Origin: an uncultured Bacteroidales bacterium
Lineage (GTDB): Bacteria; Bacteroidota; Bacteroidia; Bacteroidales; Bacteroidaceae
DNA: 64,000 bases
NCBI GenBank assembly: GCA_902788315.1
Contig: CADAJS010000010.1
Location: 1-64,000, forward strand
Direction: 5' to 3'
This document shows, piece after piece, positions 33,742-42,707 of this stretch. The notes below the pieces were generated by a model, which saw only the letters and a list, made by a program, of their open reading frames with translations, did no database searches and had not been told where the DNA came from. A program made the translations under genes and the position numbers. The stretch's first letter is position 1, and the number at the start of each line of letters is the position of its first letter.

Positions 33742-35127
33742 ATGTTATTTGACAGAGAAACTTATATCCAGCGTCGTGCCGTGTTGCGGCAGGCGGTAGG
33801 CTCGGGCTTGATATTGCTCACGGGCAATAATGATTCGCCGGCCAATTATCCCTCGAACGTCTATTCTTTTCGTCAGGACAGTACATTCCTGTACTATCTC
33901 GGCCTTCATCGTGAGGGTCTGGCTGCAGTGATTGACGTAGAGGAGGGCGAGGAATGGCTCTTGGGCGACGACATTGACATTGATGACATTGTATGGTTTG
34001 GCCAGGTGGACAGCGTGGCCGACATGGCAGCTCAGACGGGTGTGGCCAAGAGCGGCCCGATGAAGGAACTGACTCGGCTGGTGACGAGAGCTCTCGAACA
34101 GGGCAGGACTGTGCACTTCCTGCCTCCGTATCGTCACGACTGGATGATCCGACTCATGGATCTCACAGGCATCCACCCCTCTCAGCAGCGTGATGCTGCC
34201 TCCCTGACGCTCATCAAGGCTGTGGTGGCACAGCGTTCGGTGAAGAGCGAGGGAGAGATTGCAGAGATAGAACGCGCCTGTGCCATTGGCTACGAGATGC
34301 ATACGACGGCGATGCGTCTGTGCAAGCCCGGCGTGACGGAACAGTATATTGGTGGCGTACTCTCGGGTATTGCCAGCGGTCGCGGTTGCATGGTCTCGTT
34401 CCCCTCCATCGTGACGATGCACGGGGAGATCATGCATGGAAATCCCAGTCCGCGAGCATTGGAGTCCGGACGGCTGATGCTGTGTGACGCCGGAGCCGAA
34501 ACGAACGAGAACTACTGTAGCGACAATACCCGTACGACTCCCATCAGCGGACGCTTTACCCAGCGTCAGCGTGAAATCTATAGCATTGTCGAGGACTGCC
34601 ACGACCTGGCACTCTCGCTGGCCCGCCCCGGCATGAAGTGGTGGGACGTGCATTTCGACGTCTGCCGTCTCATGGTGGATCGCCTGAAGGAACTGGGTCT
34701 CATGAAGGGCGATACGGAGGAGGCTGTACAGGCCGGCGCCCACGCCATGTTCATGCCTCACGGGCTGGGGCACATGATGGGCATGGACGTGCATGACATG
34801 GAGGGCCTGGGACAGATTTATGTGGGTTTCGATGACGAGGTGCGCCCCCGTCTCGACCAGTTCGGCACGAACTGCCTGCGCATGGGCCGTAGGCTTCAAG
34901 AAGGTTTCGTGGTGACGGACGAGCCTGGCATATATTTCATCCCTGCGCTCATCGACGAGTGGAAGGCCACAGGTCACTGTGCTGAGTTCCTGAACTTCCC
35001 GCTGCTGGAGACCTATAAGGACTTTGGAGGCATCCGCATCGAAGACGACCTGCTCATCACGCGAGAAGGCTGCCGTTTCCTGGGCGAGCAACGCATCCCC
35101 TATCATATTAAGGACATCGAAAAATAA
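33742..35127 (+). CDS. aminopeptidase P family (Xaa-Pro) peptidase
   Basis: A 461-residue M24B metallopeptidase that removes an N-terminal residue preceding proline. The N-terminal creatinase-like domain (about 1-170) begins MLFDRETYIQRRA. The pita-bread catalytic domain carries the five metal ligands in DAGAETNENYCSDNTRT (two aspartates), HGLGHMMGMDVHDMEG (histidine), TDEPGIYF (glutamate) and the last glutamate near GGIRIEDD. Start chosen at 33742 because the upstream 48 codons span the promoter. The C1 peptidase lies 35 bases downstream, so the two may be co-transcribed. Confidence 0.94.
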   Translation: MLFDRETYIQRRAVLRQAVGSGLILLTGNNDSPANYPSNVYSFRQDSTFLYYLGLHREGLAAVIDVEEGEEWLLGDDIDIDDIVWFGQVDSVADMAAQTGVAKSGPMKELTRLVTRALEQGRTVHFLPPYRHDWMIRLMDLTGIHPSQQRDAASLTLIKAVVAQRSVKSEGEIAEIERACAIGYEMHTTAMRLCKPGVTEQYIGGVLSGIASGRGCMVSFPSIVTMHGEIMHGNPSPRALESGRLMLCDAGAETNENYCSDNTRTTPISGRFTQRQREIYSIVEDCHDLALSLARPGMKWWDVHFDVCRLMVDRLKELGLMKGDTEEAVQAGAHAMFMPHGLGHMMGMDVHDMEGLGQIYVGFDDEVRPRLDQFGTNCLRMGRRLQEGFVVTDEPGIYFIPALIDEWKATGHCAEFLNFPLLETYKDFGGIRIEDDLLITREGCRFLGEQRIPYHIKDIEK

Positions 35128-35162
35128 GGAATAATATTAATAATCAAAACACACCGCAATTC

Positions 35163-36365
35163 ATGAAAAGAATTATCGTAATGGCACTGGCCGTGATGTG
35201 CATCCTGCCCGTTGCCGCAAAGGACAAGAAGAAGGAAGAGAAAAGTAACAAGCCTGTCTTCACGACCATCAAGGAGAATCCGATTACCAGCATCAAGGAC
35301 CAGAATCGTTCTGGTACGTGCTGGGACTATTCGACGCTCTCCTATTTCGAGTCGGAGATTCTGAAGGCAACGGGAAAGACTTATGACCTGTGCGAGTCGT
35401 TCGTGGCTAACAAGACATACATGGAACGTGCTATCCAGGTGGTGCGCCTGCATGGCGACTGCCAGTTTGCCCAGGGAGGGTCGGCCGAGGACGTGCTCTC
35501 TACACTGAAGACTCACGGCATCTGCCCCGAGGACGCCATGCCATTCCCTGGCTCGCTCTATGGCGATTCGCTGAACAATTTCAATGAGTTCTTCGACTTG
35601 ATGGAGCCTTATGTGGATGCAATCGCTACGAATAAGTCCAAGAAAATCAGCAATCAGTGGAAGGTGGGCCTGCAGGGTATTCTGGATGCCTATCTTGGCA
35701 AGTGTCCCGAGAAGTTTACCTATGAAGGTAAAGAATATACTCCGAAGACATTTGTGCAGAGCCTGGGGATTAACCTGGACGACTACGTGAGCATCACCTC
35801 CTACACCCATCACCCCTTCTATACGGCCTTCCCCGTAGAGGTACAGGACAACTGGCGCAATCCTCTGAGCTACAACCTGCCTATGGACGAGATGATGCAG
35901 GTGATTGACAACGCCGTGGCACAGGGTTATACGGTAGCCTGGGGCGGCGACGTTTCAGAGGAAGGCTTCACCCGCAATGGCCTGGCATATGCCATTGACG
36001 GACAGGCAGCCAAGGACCTGACAGGCAGTGACGCTGCACGTTGGCTGAAGCTCTCGGCCGAGAAGCGTCGTAGCATCATCGACTCGTTGGGCGTGAACGT
36101 ACCTGAGATCGTACCCACACAGGAGATGCGCCAGGAGCGCTTTGATAACTGGGAACTGACCGACGACCACGGCATGCTTATCTATGGCTTGGCCAAGGAT
36201 CAGAACGGCAAGGAGTACTACATGGTAAAGAACTCGTGGGGCGAGAGCGGCGATTATAAGGGTATTTGGTACATGACCAAGGCCTTTATCGCTGCCAATA
36301 CGATGGACTTCCTTATCAACAAGAATGCCATCCCTGCCGAGATTCGCAAGAAACTGGGCATTTGA
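35163..36365 (+). CDS. secreted C1-family cysteine peptidase (bleomycin-hydrolase-like)
   Basis: A 400-residue papain-fold peptidase with a signal peptide (MKRIIVMALAVMCILPVAA), so it probably acts in the periplasm, unlike the cytosolic PepC/bleomycin hydrolases it resembles. The triad is present: Cys53 in DQNRSGTCWDYSTLSYFESE, His336 in TDDHGMLIYG, and Asn357 in VKNSWGE. It is probably an aminopeptidase or general peptidase working with the upstream aminopeptidase P. A terminator hairpin lies 53 bases after its stop. Confidence 0.92.
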   Translation: MKRIIVMALAVMCILPVAAKDKKKEEKSNKPVFTTIKENPITSIKDQNRSGTCWDYSTLSYFESEILKATGKTYDLCESFVANKTYMERAIQVVRLHGDCQFAQGGSAEDVLSTLKTHGICPEDAMPFPGSLYGDSLNNFNEFFDLMEPYVDAIATNKSKKISNQWKVGLQGILDAYLGKCPEKFTYEGKEYTPKTFVQSLGINLDDYVSITSYTHHPFYTAFPVEVQDNWRNPLSYNLPMDEMMQVIDNAVAQGYTVAWGGDVSEEGFTRNGLAYAIDGQAAKDLTGSDAARWLKLSAEKRRSIIDSLGVNVPEIVPTQEMRQERFDNWELTDDHGMLIYGLAKDQNGKEYYMVKNSWGESGDYKGIWYMTKAFIAANTMDFLINKNAIPAEIRKKLGI

Positions 36366-36418
36366 TCCGCTTAATCTTGCACTACTTCGTTATAGTGCTG
36401 TGATTTGATATTAAGAGC

Positions 36419-36457
36419 ATGGAGAGTAGGGGAGGATGTTTGCCTCCCCGTCTCCAT
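36419..36457 (+). terminator. terminator after the C1 peptidase
   Basis: ATGGAGA and GGGGAGG (36419-36435) pair with CCTCCCC and TCTCCAT (36443-36457), followed by a T-rich stretch. A smaller hairpin GCACTA/TAGTGC (36379-36398) precedes it. Confidence 0.75.
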
Positions 36458-36493
36458 TGCTTTTATTAATAAGAAGAGTGAATAATCCGCAAG

Positions 36494-37099
36494 ATGATTA
36501 TTGAGTCCCATCCCCTGCAACCCTTCCTGCCGACAAAGGCTCGCATCCTCTTTCTGGGAAGTTTTCCTCCCCCGCACGATCGTTGGTCGATGGAGTTCTT
36601 CTATCCCAACTTCCGGAACGACTTCTGGCGTGTGATGGGCCTCTGCTTCTATGCCGATGCCCTGCATTTCGAGGTGGAGGGAGAGAAACGCTTTGACGTC
36701 GAACGGGTGACTCGTTTTGCTGAGATTCAGGGGTTGGCATTCTATGATACTGCCACTCAGGTGTGCCGTCTGCGGAATAATGCATCTGACGAGCACTTGG
36801 AGATACTCAAACCTACGGATGTCAGTTCTCTGCTTGCCTGCATACCTGACTGCCATGACATCGTCACCACGGGTGGGAAGGCCAGCGAGGAATTGCAGAA
36901 GATGCTTCCTTATCCAATGCCCCGTATAGGGGAATGCTCTGAGGGTGTTCACTGGGATCGCCCCCTCCGTTGGTGGCGTATGCCTTCCACCAGCCGGGCC
37001 TATCCCCTGGCATTACAGAGGAAGGCTGATTTCTATGCAGAACTCTTTAGTCGGGTCCTTAATTATCGTACAGGCCAAATAGCGGGGTCGAGCGTATAA
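36494..37099 (+). CDS. uracil-DNA glycosylase family protein
   Basis: A 201-residue protein of the uracil-DNA glycosylase superfamily, which cuts damaged or mispaired bases from DNA. The N-terminal motif RILFLGSFPPPHDRW takes the place of the GINPG-type active-site loop; FFYPNFRNDFWRVMG follows; the C-terminal DNA-binding loop is MPSTSRAY, equivalent to LPSTSPAN. It is most like the Mug/TDG-like branch, but specificity cannot be read from sequence alone. Stand-alone gene following a terminator. Confidence 0.85.
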   Translation: MIIESHPLQPFLPTKARILFLGSFPPPHDRWSMEFFYPNFRNDFWRVMGLCFYADALHFEVEGEKRFDVERVTRFAEIQGLAFYDTATQVCRLRNNASDEHLEILKPTDVSSLLACIPDCHDIVTTGGKASEELQKMLPYPMPRIGECSEGVHWDRPLRWWRMPSTSRAYPLALQRKADFYAELFSRVLNYRTGQIAGSSV

Positions 37100-37162
37100 A
37101 AATCCATTATTAAAATATTTCCGATTCGTTTGCCTTGGGCGAGGGTCGCCCTACTTCTATAT

Positions 37163-38953
37163 ATGCGCGTGCGGGAGATTTTGTTTAGTCTGGTATTGCT
37201 GGCCTGTCCAGTAGTTAACCTCAGCGTTCGTGGTCAGGTTGCGACGGAGTTTCAGCAACTGGTGGCCCACCTGGGGCTCGACCAACAGGTGGAGGATCTG
37301 TCGGACGTCCCGTCTTTCTCATTGCCTGAACCTAACCTGGCGTATGTTAACCTCACAGGCGTGTCGTCGTTGCCCGGCAACAAACGTTCTATCTACAACG
37401 GCTGGATAGAGGTCTATGACGGTGCCGGTCACTACTTTCGCAAGCGAGTGCGCATTCATGGACAAGGCGGCTATTCCATCCGTTACCCCAAGAAAAACAT
37501 ATCGATGAAGTTGTGCGAAGCAGATTGGTCTGAGGCATCGACCACGGATGTGCAATGGGGCATCTGGGTGAAACAGGATGGATTTCATCTGAAGGCGTTC
37601 TACACCGACTTCAGCCGTGGCATAGGCGAAATCTGCTATAAGATGTTTGAGCGCCTCGTTTCCGACCGGCAACCCTATTGGTCACGTGGTGGCGTGGAGG
37701 GTACAAGCCGTGCCCGCTGCATTCCCGACGGTTTTCCCTGTGTCTTGTATCTGGAAGGTAAGTTTCATGGAGTCTATGCCTGGCAGCTGAAGAAACACCG
37801 CAAGAACATGAATATGAAGAAGGACAATGCCTTGCACATCCATCTGGACGGTAACATCAGTGATGCCAATCTCTTTCGGGGCAAGGTGATGTGGACGCAG
37901 TTTGAGGTTCGTAATCCCAGGGATCTCTATGATACGAAGGGCAATGCCTATGACGGTAACTCGCCTCGAGAACTGATTGACGAGACATCGGCCAGCTACT
38001 ATCAATACAATGATACGGAAGAGGTGAGGCTGGGCAAGGAGCGCTCGGCCATGGTTAAGGAGGCTGTGGTGAGGCTGAGTCAGTATCATGCCGAGTTGGC
38101 GGCCATGGAGGCATCGGGCGCGGGAGAGGATGCCATCCGACAGCGCTTTGAGGAGTGTTATGACCTGCAGAGCCTGCTGGACTATGTCGTTTTCTTTTAT
38201 TTCACGGCCAATGGCGACGGATCGCTCAAAAACTGGCAGTGGTTCACGTACGACGGAGTGAAGTGGATGGTCACGCCCTACGACATGGATCAATGTCTTG
38301 GCCTGGGGCTCTACGGACAGGTGCGCCCCTCGTTCTTTCCTGTGGAGTGGTTGCAGTCGGGTCCTTTCTTCTGGATTTACAAGTACTATGACAAGGAGGT
38401 GCGACAACGATGGGCATCACTTCGAGACAGCGGCCTGCTCTCAGGCGAGCCACTCGTCGATATCGCACGCGACTGGTGTCGGCGGGTGGGTGACGATAAT
38501 TATGCCCGTGAGCGTGCTGAATGGCCGCTGAGTCCATGTTATTGTGAAGCCATATGTAACCCCGGCTGGCAAGTGTTTGACCAGTGGGAGTATTATACGG
38601 TGGCGCCAGCTTACAGCAGTTCTGCAACGTACAAAGCCGGCGATTTCGTAAAGCTGGAAGGACGTCTCTGGCAGGCCACGACTACCGTGCATGGGGTCTA
38701 TCCCTTCGTGCGAAATGCCACTCCCGACGATCTCTCACGTCTCGAAGCCTGGATACCGGCTCGTATTGCCTTTTTGGACAAAGTGTTCGGATATACTCCC
38801 GGCGGAGTGCATGTGTCGCCCGAAATCGCAGAAGAAGATCATCGTGTGGTGGGCATCTACACGCTTTCGGGTGTGCGTCTGTCACGCCCCGAACCGGGTA
38901 TATGTATCTATCGCTATGCCGATGGCACGTCGCGCAAAGTGCGGGTGAAATAA
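37163..38953 (+). CDS. secreted CotH-kinase family protein with Prevotella-type C-terminal tail
   Basis: A 596-residue exported protein. The start at 37163 gives MRVREILFSLVLLACPVVNLSVRG, a good signal peptide. The CotH domain covers about residues 85-470: RVRIHGQGGYSIRYPKKNISMKL, GVYAWQLKKHRKNMNM and the active-site region WMVTPYDMDQCLGLGLYG, where the aspartates bind metal. CotH proteins are atypical protein kinases. A carbohydrate-binding-like module (SSSATYKAGDFVKLEGRLWQ) and the tail GIYTLSGVRLSRPEPG follow; this tail type is common on secreted Prevotella proteins and probably helps sorting. Substrate unknown. Confidence 0.9.
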   Translation: MRVREILFSLVLLACPVVNLSVRGQVATEFQQLVAHLGLDQQVEDLSDVPSFSLPEPNLAYVNLTGVSSLPGNKRSIYNGWIEVYDGAGHYFRKRVRIHGQGGYSIRYPKKNISMKLCEADWSEASTTDVQWGIWVKQDGFHLKAFYTDFSRGIGEICYKMFERLVSDRQPYWSRGGVEGTSRARCIPDGFPCVLYLEGKFHGVYAWQLKKHRKNMNMKKDNALHIHLDGNISDANLFRGKVMWTQFEVRNPRDLYDTKGNAYDGNSPRELIDETSASYYQYNDTEEVRLGKERSAMVKEAVVRLSQYHAELAAMEASGAGEDAIRQRFEECYDLQSLLDYVVFFYFTANGDGSLKNWQWFTYDGVKWMVTPYDMDQCLGLGLYGQVRPSFFPVEWLQSGPFFWIYKYYDKEVRQRWASLRDSGLLSGEPLVDIARDWCRRVGDDNYARERAEWPLSPCYCEAICNPGWQVFDQWEYYTVAPAYSSSATYKAGDFVKLEGRLWQATTTVHGVYPFVRNATPDDLSRLEAWIPARIAFLDKVFGYTPGGVHVSPEIAEEDHRVVGIYTLSGVRLSRPEPGICIYRYADGTSRKVRVK

Positions 38954-39042
38954 CTGCTCCAGTTATCAAATAATGTTAAAAAAGTCATTTTTGACACCGA
39001 AAAGTCGCTCAATGTGCGATTTTTGTTGTACTTTTACACACA

Positions 39043-40767
39043 ATGACGTACAATTGGAACATAGAACGACTGTCGCAGACGCAGGAGGAGCAGGCTGCCG
39101 AGTTGTCGAAGCAGTTAGGAATCAGTCCGATATTATGCGGATTCCTGATTGAGCGAGGTGTGACTACCGAGGAGGCAGCCCGCAAGTTCTTTCGTCCTCA
39201 ACTGACCGACCTGCACGATCCCTTCCTGATGAAGGACATGGACCTTGCCGTGGCCCGCCTGAACCGTGCCTTGGGCGGCAAGGAGCGCATTCTGGTCTAT
39301 GGCGACTATGACGTGGACGGATGCACAGCCGTGGCACTCGTTTATAAGTTCCTGCAGCAATATTCCTCAAACCTGGACTATTATATCCCGGACCGTAACG
39401 AGGAGGGCTATGGTGTATCGTATCGTGGCGTGGACTATGCCTATGAGACAGGCGTGAAACTGATTATCGTGCTGGATTGTGGTATCAAAGCCGTGGAGGA
39501 AGTGGCCTACGCCCGTGAGCGGGGTATTGACTTCATCATCTGCGATCATCACGTGCCAGGCGATGAGCTGCCGCCGGCAGTGGCCATCTTGAATGCCAAG
39601 CGCGAGGACGATGCCTATCCCTATAAGCATCTCTCAGGTTGCGGCGTGGGATTCAAACTGATGCAGGCTTTTGCCTTGAACAACGGCATTGAGTTCTCGT
39701 CGCTGATTCCGTTGCTGGACCTTTGCGCCATCAGTATCGCTTCGGACATTGTTCCCATCATGGGAGAGAACCGCATCCTGGCCTACCATGGGCTGCGCCA
39801 GCTGAACAGCAGCCCCAGTGTGGGCGTGAAGGCTATCATCGACGTATGTGGACTGACGGATCATGAGATAACCATCGGCGATATTATCTTCAAGATTGGT
39901 CCCCGCATCAATGCATCGGGTCGCATGCAGAATGGAAAGGAAGCCGTCTCGCTGCTTGTGGAGCGAAACTTCAGAGCAGCACGCGATGAGGCCAATCGCA
40001 TTAATCAGTACAACGAGCAGCGTAAGGATCTGGACAAGACGATGACCGAACAGGCCAACCAAATCGTGGCTTCGCTTGACCATGAACAGGAGCACCGAGC
40101 CATCGTGATATACAACGAGACGTGGCACAAGGGAGTCATCGGCATCGTGGCTTCGCGACTGACGGAAATTTATTACCGTCCCTCTGTGGTGTTAACGAAG
40201 ACAGACGACATCGCCACCGGGTCGGCACGTTCTGTGTCGGGCTTCGATGTGTATAAGGCCATCGAGAGCTGCCAGGACCTGCTGCTGAACTTCGGTGGTC
40301 ACACGTATGCTGCGGGACTGAGCATGCCGGTGGAGAATGTGCCGGAGTTCAAGCGCCGTTTCGAGGCCTATGTGGACGAGCATATCAGTCCGGAACAGAC
40401 CAGTGCCGTGCTTGACGTGAATGCTGTGGTTAACTTCCGGGACATCACCCACCGCTTCTTTTCCGACCTGAAGAAATTCAATCCTTTTGGCCCCGATAAC
40501 CCAAAGCCTATTTTCTGCACCCAGCATGTATATGACTATGGTACAAGCCGTGTGGTGGGACGTCATCAGGAGCATATCAAGCTGGAACTCGTGGACAACA
40601 AGAGTAGCAATGTGATGAACGGCATAGCCTTCGGGCAGAGTTCTCAGGCACGCTACATCAAGAGCAAGCAGTCATTTGACATCGTATATACCATCGAGGA
40701 GAACACTTACAAGCGAGGCGAACTGCAATTGCAGATTGAAGACATACGGCCGAGCGATGAAGAATGA
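39043..40767 (+). CDS. recJ: single-stranded-DNA-specific exonuclease RecJ
   Basis: A 574-residue 5'-3' exonuclease used in recombination and mismatch repair. DHH-family motifs: VYGDYDVDGCTA (motif I), LDCGIKAVEEV (motif II), ICDHHVPGDELP (motif III, the DHH itself), then the DHHA1 domain with FGGHTYAAGLSMP, and a C-terminal OB-like region. The ATG lies 5-6 bases after a box TACTTTTA (39029-39036), again giving nearly no leader. The stop overlaps the recQ start by 4 bases, so the two are translationally coupled. Confidence 0.96.
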   Translation: MTYNWNIERLSQTQEEQAAELSKQLGISPILCGFLIERGVTTEEAARKFFRPQLTDLHDPFLMKDMDLAVARLNRALGGKERILVYGDYDVDGCTAVALVYKFLQQYSSNLDYYIPDRNEEGYGVSYRGVDYAYETGVKLIIVLDCGIKAVEEVAYARERGIDFIICDHHVPGDELPPAVAILNAKREDDAYPYKHLSGCGVGFKLMQAFALNNGIEFSSLIPLLDLCAISIASDIVPIMGENRILAYHGLRQLNSSPSVGVKAIIDVCGLTDHEITIGDIIFKIGPRINASGRMQNGKEAVSLLVERNFRAARDEANRINQYNEQRKDLDKTMTEQANQIVASLDHEQEHRAIVIYNETWHKGVIGIVASRLTEIYYRPSVVLTKTDDIATGSARSVSGFDVYKAIESCQDLLLNFGGHTYAAGLSMPVENVPEFKRRFEAYVDEHISPEQTSAVLDVNAVVNFRDITHRFFSDLKKFNPFGPDNPKPIFCTQHVYDYGTSRVVGRHQEHIKLELVDNKSSNVMNGIAFGQSSQARYIKSKQSFDIVYTIEENTYKRGELQLQIEDIRPSDEE

Positions 40768-42665
40768 ATACCGAAGACAAATACCTGTCCACGCTTAAGC
40801 GTGTGTGGGGCTACGAGAGTTTCCGAGGCATACAGCGTGACATTATCGAAAGCATCGGAGAGCGGCGCGACACCCTGGGTCTGATGCCTACGGGTGGCGG
40901 CAAGAGCATTACGTTTCAGGTGCCTGCTCTTACGATGGAGGGCACCTGCCTGGTGGTCACCCCACTGATTGCCCTGATGAAGGACCAGATACGTAACCTA
41001 CGCCAACATGGTGTGCGAGCCTCTGTGGTCTATTCTGGCCAGTCGCGCGAGGAGAACCTGATAGCCATCGAAAACTGCATCCTGGGTGGTTACAAGTTCC
41101 TCTATGTCTCGCCCGAACGTCTCTCCTCGGCTGTCTTTTTAGAGAAACTGGCTCACCTGAAGGTTAGCTTCATCACTGTGGACGAGGCCCACTGTATCAG
41201 TCAGTGGGGCTATGACTTCCGTCCCTCGTATCTCCAGATTGCTCAAGTGAGGAAGGTGCTTCCCGGTGTGCCCGTGCTGGCACTTACTGCAACTGCCACC
41301 CCCGATGTGGCACGTGATATCCAGCGGCAGCTGGGCTTTGCTCGTGAGAACGTCTTCAGCATGAGCTTCGCCCGCAAGAACCTGGCCTATTGTGTCCGCA
41401 GGGCTGATTCCAAATATATGGAACTGCTGCACGTCCTGCGCAGCCAATCCGGTTCTTGTATCATTTACATCCGCAACCGTCAGTACTGTCAGGACTTGGC
41501 TGCGCAGTTGCAACGCGAGGGATTTACGGCCACTTATTATCATGCCGGACTGCACAATGCAGAGAAGACGGCACGACAGGAGGACTGGCTGCGCGACCGT
41601 ATTCGCATCATGGTGGCCACGAATGCCTTCGGTATGGGTATTGACAAGTCTGATGTGCGACTGGTGGTTCATCTTGACTTGCCAGACTCCCTCGAGGAAT
41701 ACTTCCAGGAGGCCGGTCGGGCCGGGCGCGACGGGCAATTGTCATATGCTATCATGATTATTGATGGTAAGGAGGTGCAGGTGGCGCAGCGGCGTGTAGG
41801 GAACACTTTTCCCGCTAAGGAGTATGTCGTGGATGCCTATCAGAAGATGTGCGACTTTCTTCAGATTGCCGAGGGCGATGGACAAGGCGTGACCCGTGAG
41901 TTTAACATTGAACAGTTCTGCCGCAACTTCCACTTTCATCCTGTGATGCTTCATAGTGCCCTGCATCTGCTCACGCAAGCTGGCTACATCGAGTATCGTG
42001 ACGAGGACTCGGCTGCCAGCCGCCTGCGTATCAATGCCACACGCTCCGAGCTTTATCGTGTGGCTGATACACGGGCAGAGGCCATCATCAATTCGATGCT
42101 GCGCCATTATGGCGGAATCTTCGTGGATTATATTTATCTGGACGAGGATCTCGTGTGCCGCGAGACAGGGCTGGATATGGACACACTCTATAATATTCTG
42201 ATCAACCTCTCGCGCAACGGCATCGTTGATTATATCCCACGCAAGCACATGCCGATGGTGACATTCCGCATGCAACGCGTTCGTACAGAACGTGTACGGC
42301 TGTCTCAGGAAGTCTATGATCAGCGCAAGGAAAACTTTATGCACCGCATTCATGCCATGCTGGAATACTGCACGCAGCATACCACATGTCGTAGCCAGAT
42401 GCTGTTGGCCTACTTTGGTGAGACAGGCACAAAGCGTTGCGGACTGTGTGATGTATGCCGTCAGGAAATGGCCGACGATGTCTCGGCCGAGGATTTCGAA
42501 CGTGTCCATGCCGACATTCTCGCCTTGCTGGCTTCCGGCCCTCGCAAGGCATACGAGATACAGATGGCCGGCGTCAGCCAGACGCTGGTGGCACAGGTGC
42601 TCCATCGTATGGCGGGCGAGGAGGAGATCGAGATGGACGGCCTCTATGTGCTGCTAAAAAAATGA
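40764..42665 (+). CDS. recQ: ATP-dependent DNA helicase RecQ
   Basis: A 633-residue 3'-5' helicase. Motifs: Walker A LMPTGGGKSITFQ, DEAH box VDEAHCISQWGYDFRPSY, TATATPDVARDI, and motif VI QEAGRAGRDG. The RQC domain has the zinc cysteines in YFGETGTKRCGLCDVCR. A short C-terminal region takes the place of a full HRDC domain. It overlaps recJ by ATGA; RecJ and RecQ cooperate in processing gaps and broken ends (RecF-type pathway). Its stop codon lies in a terminator hairpin. Confidence 0.97.
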   Translation: MNTEDKYLSTLKRVWGYESFRGIQRDIIESIGERRDTLGLMPTGGGKSITFQVPALTMEGTCLVVTPLIALMKDQIRNLRQHGVRASVVYSGQSREENLIAIENCILGGYKFLYVSPERLSSAVFLEKLAHLKVSFITVDEAHCISQWGYDFRPSYLQIAQVRKVLPGVPVLALTATATPDVARDIQRQLGFARENVFSMSFARKNLAYCVRRADSKYMELLHVLRSQSGSCIIYIRNRQYCQDLAAQLQREGFTATYYHAGLHNAEKTARQEDWLRDRIRIMVATNAFGMGIDKSDVRLVVHLDLPDSLEEYFQEAGRAGRDGQLSYAIMIIDGKEVQVAQRRVGNTFPAKEYVVDAYQKMCDFLQIAEGDGQGVTREFNIEQFCRNFHFHPVMLHSALHLLTQAGYIEYRDEDSAASRLRINATRSELYRVADTRAEAIINSMLRHYGGIFVDYIYLDEDLVCRETGLDMDTLYNILINLSRNGIVDYIPRKHMPMVTFRMQRVRTERVRLSQEVYDQRKENFMHRIHAMLEYCTQHTTCRSQMLLAYFGETGTKRCGLCDVCRQEMADDVSAEDFERVHADILALLASGPRKAYEIQMAGVSQTLVAQVLHRMAGEEEIEMDGLYVLLKK

Positions 42666-42685
42666 GCGACGCTTTGCGCCGCTCA
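42663..42685. terminator. hairpin overlapping the recQ stop
   Basis: TGAGCG-A-CGC-TTT-GCG-C-CGCTCA folds on itself, its first three bases being the recQ stop codon, preceded by a run of A that would give T on the other strand. It probably serves both recQ and the converging esterase gene. Confidence 0.65.
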
Positions 42686-42707
42686 CGTAGATATTAAGGC
42701 TGGTGGG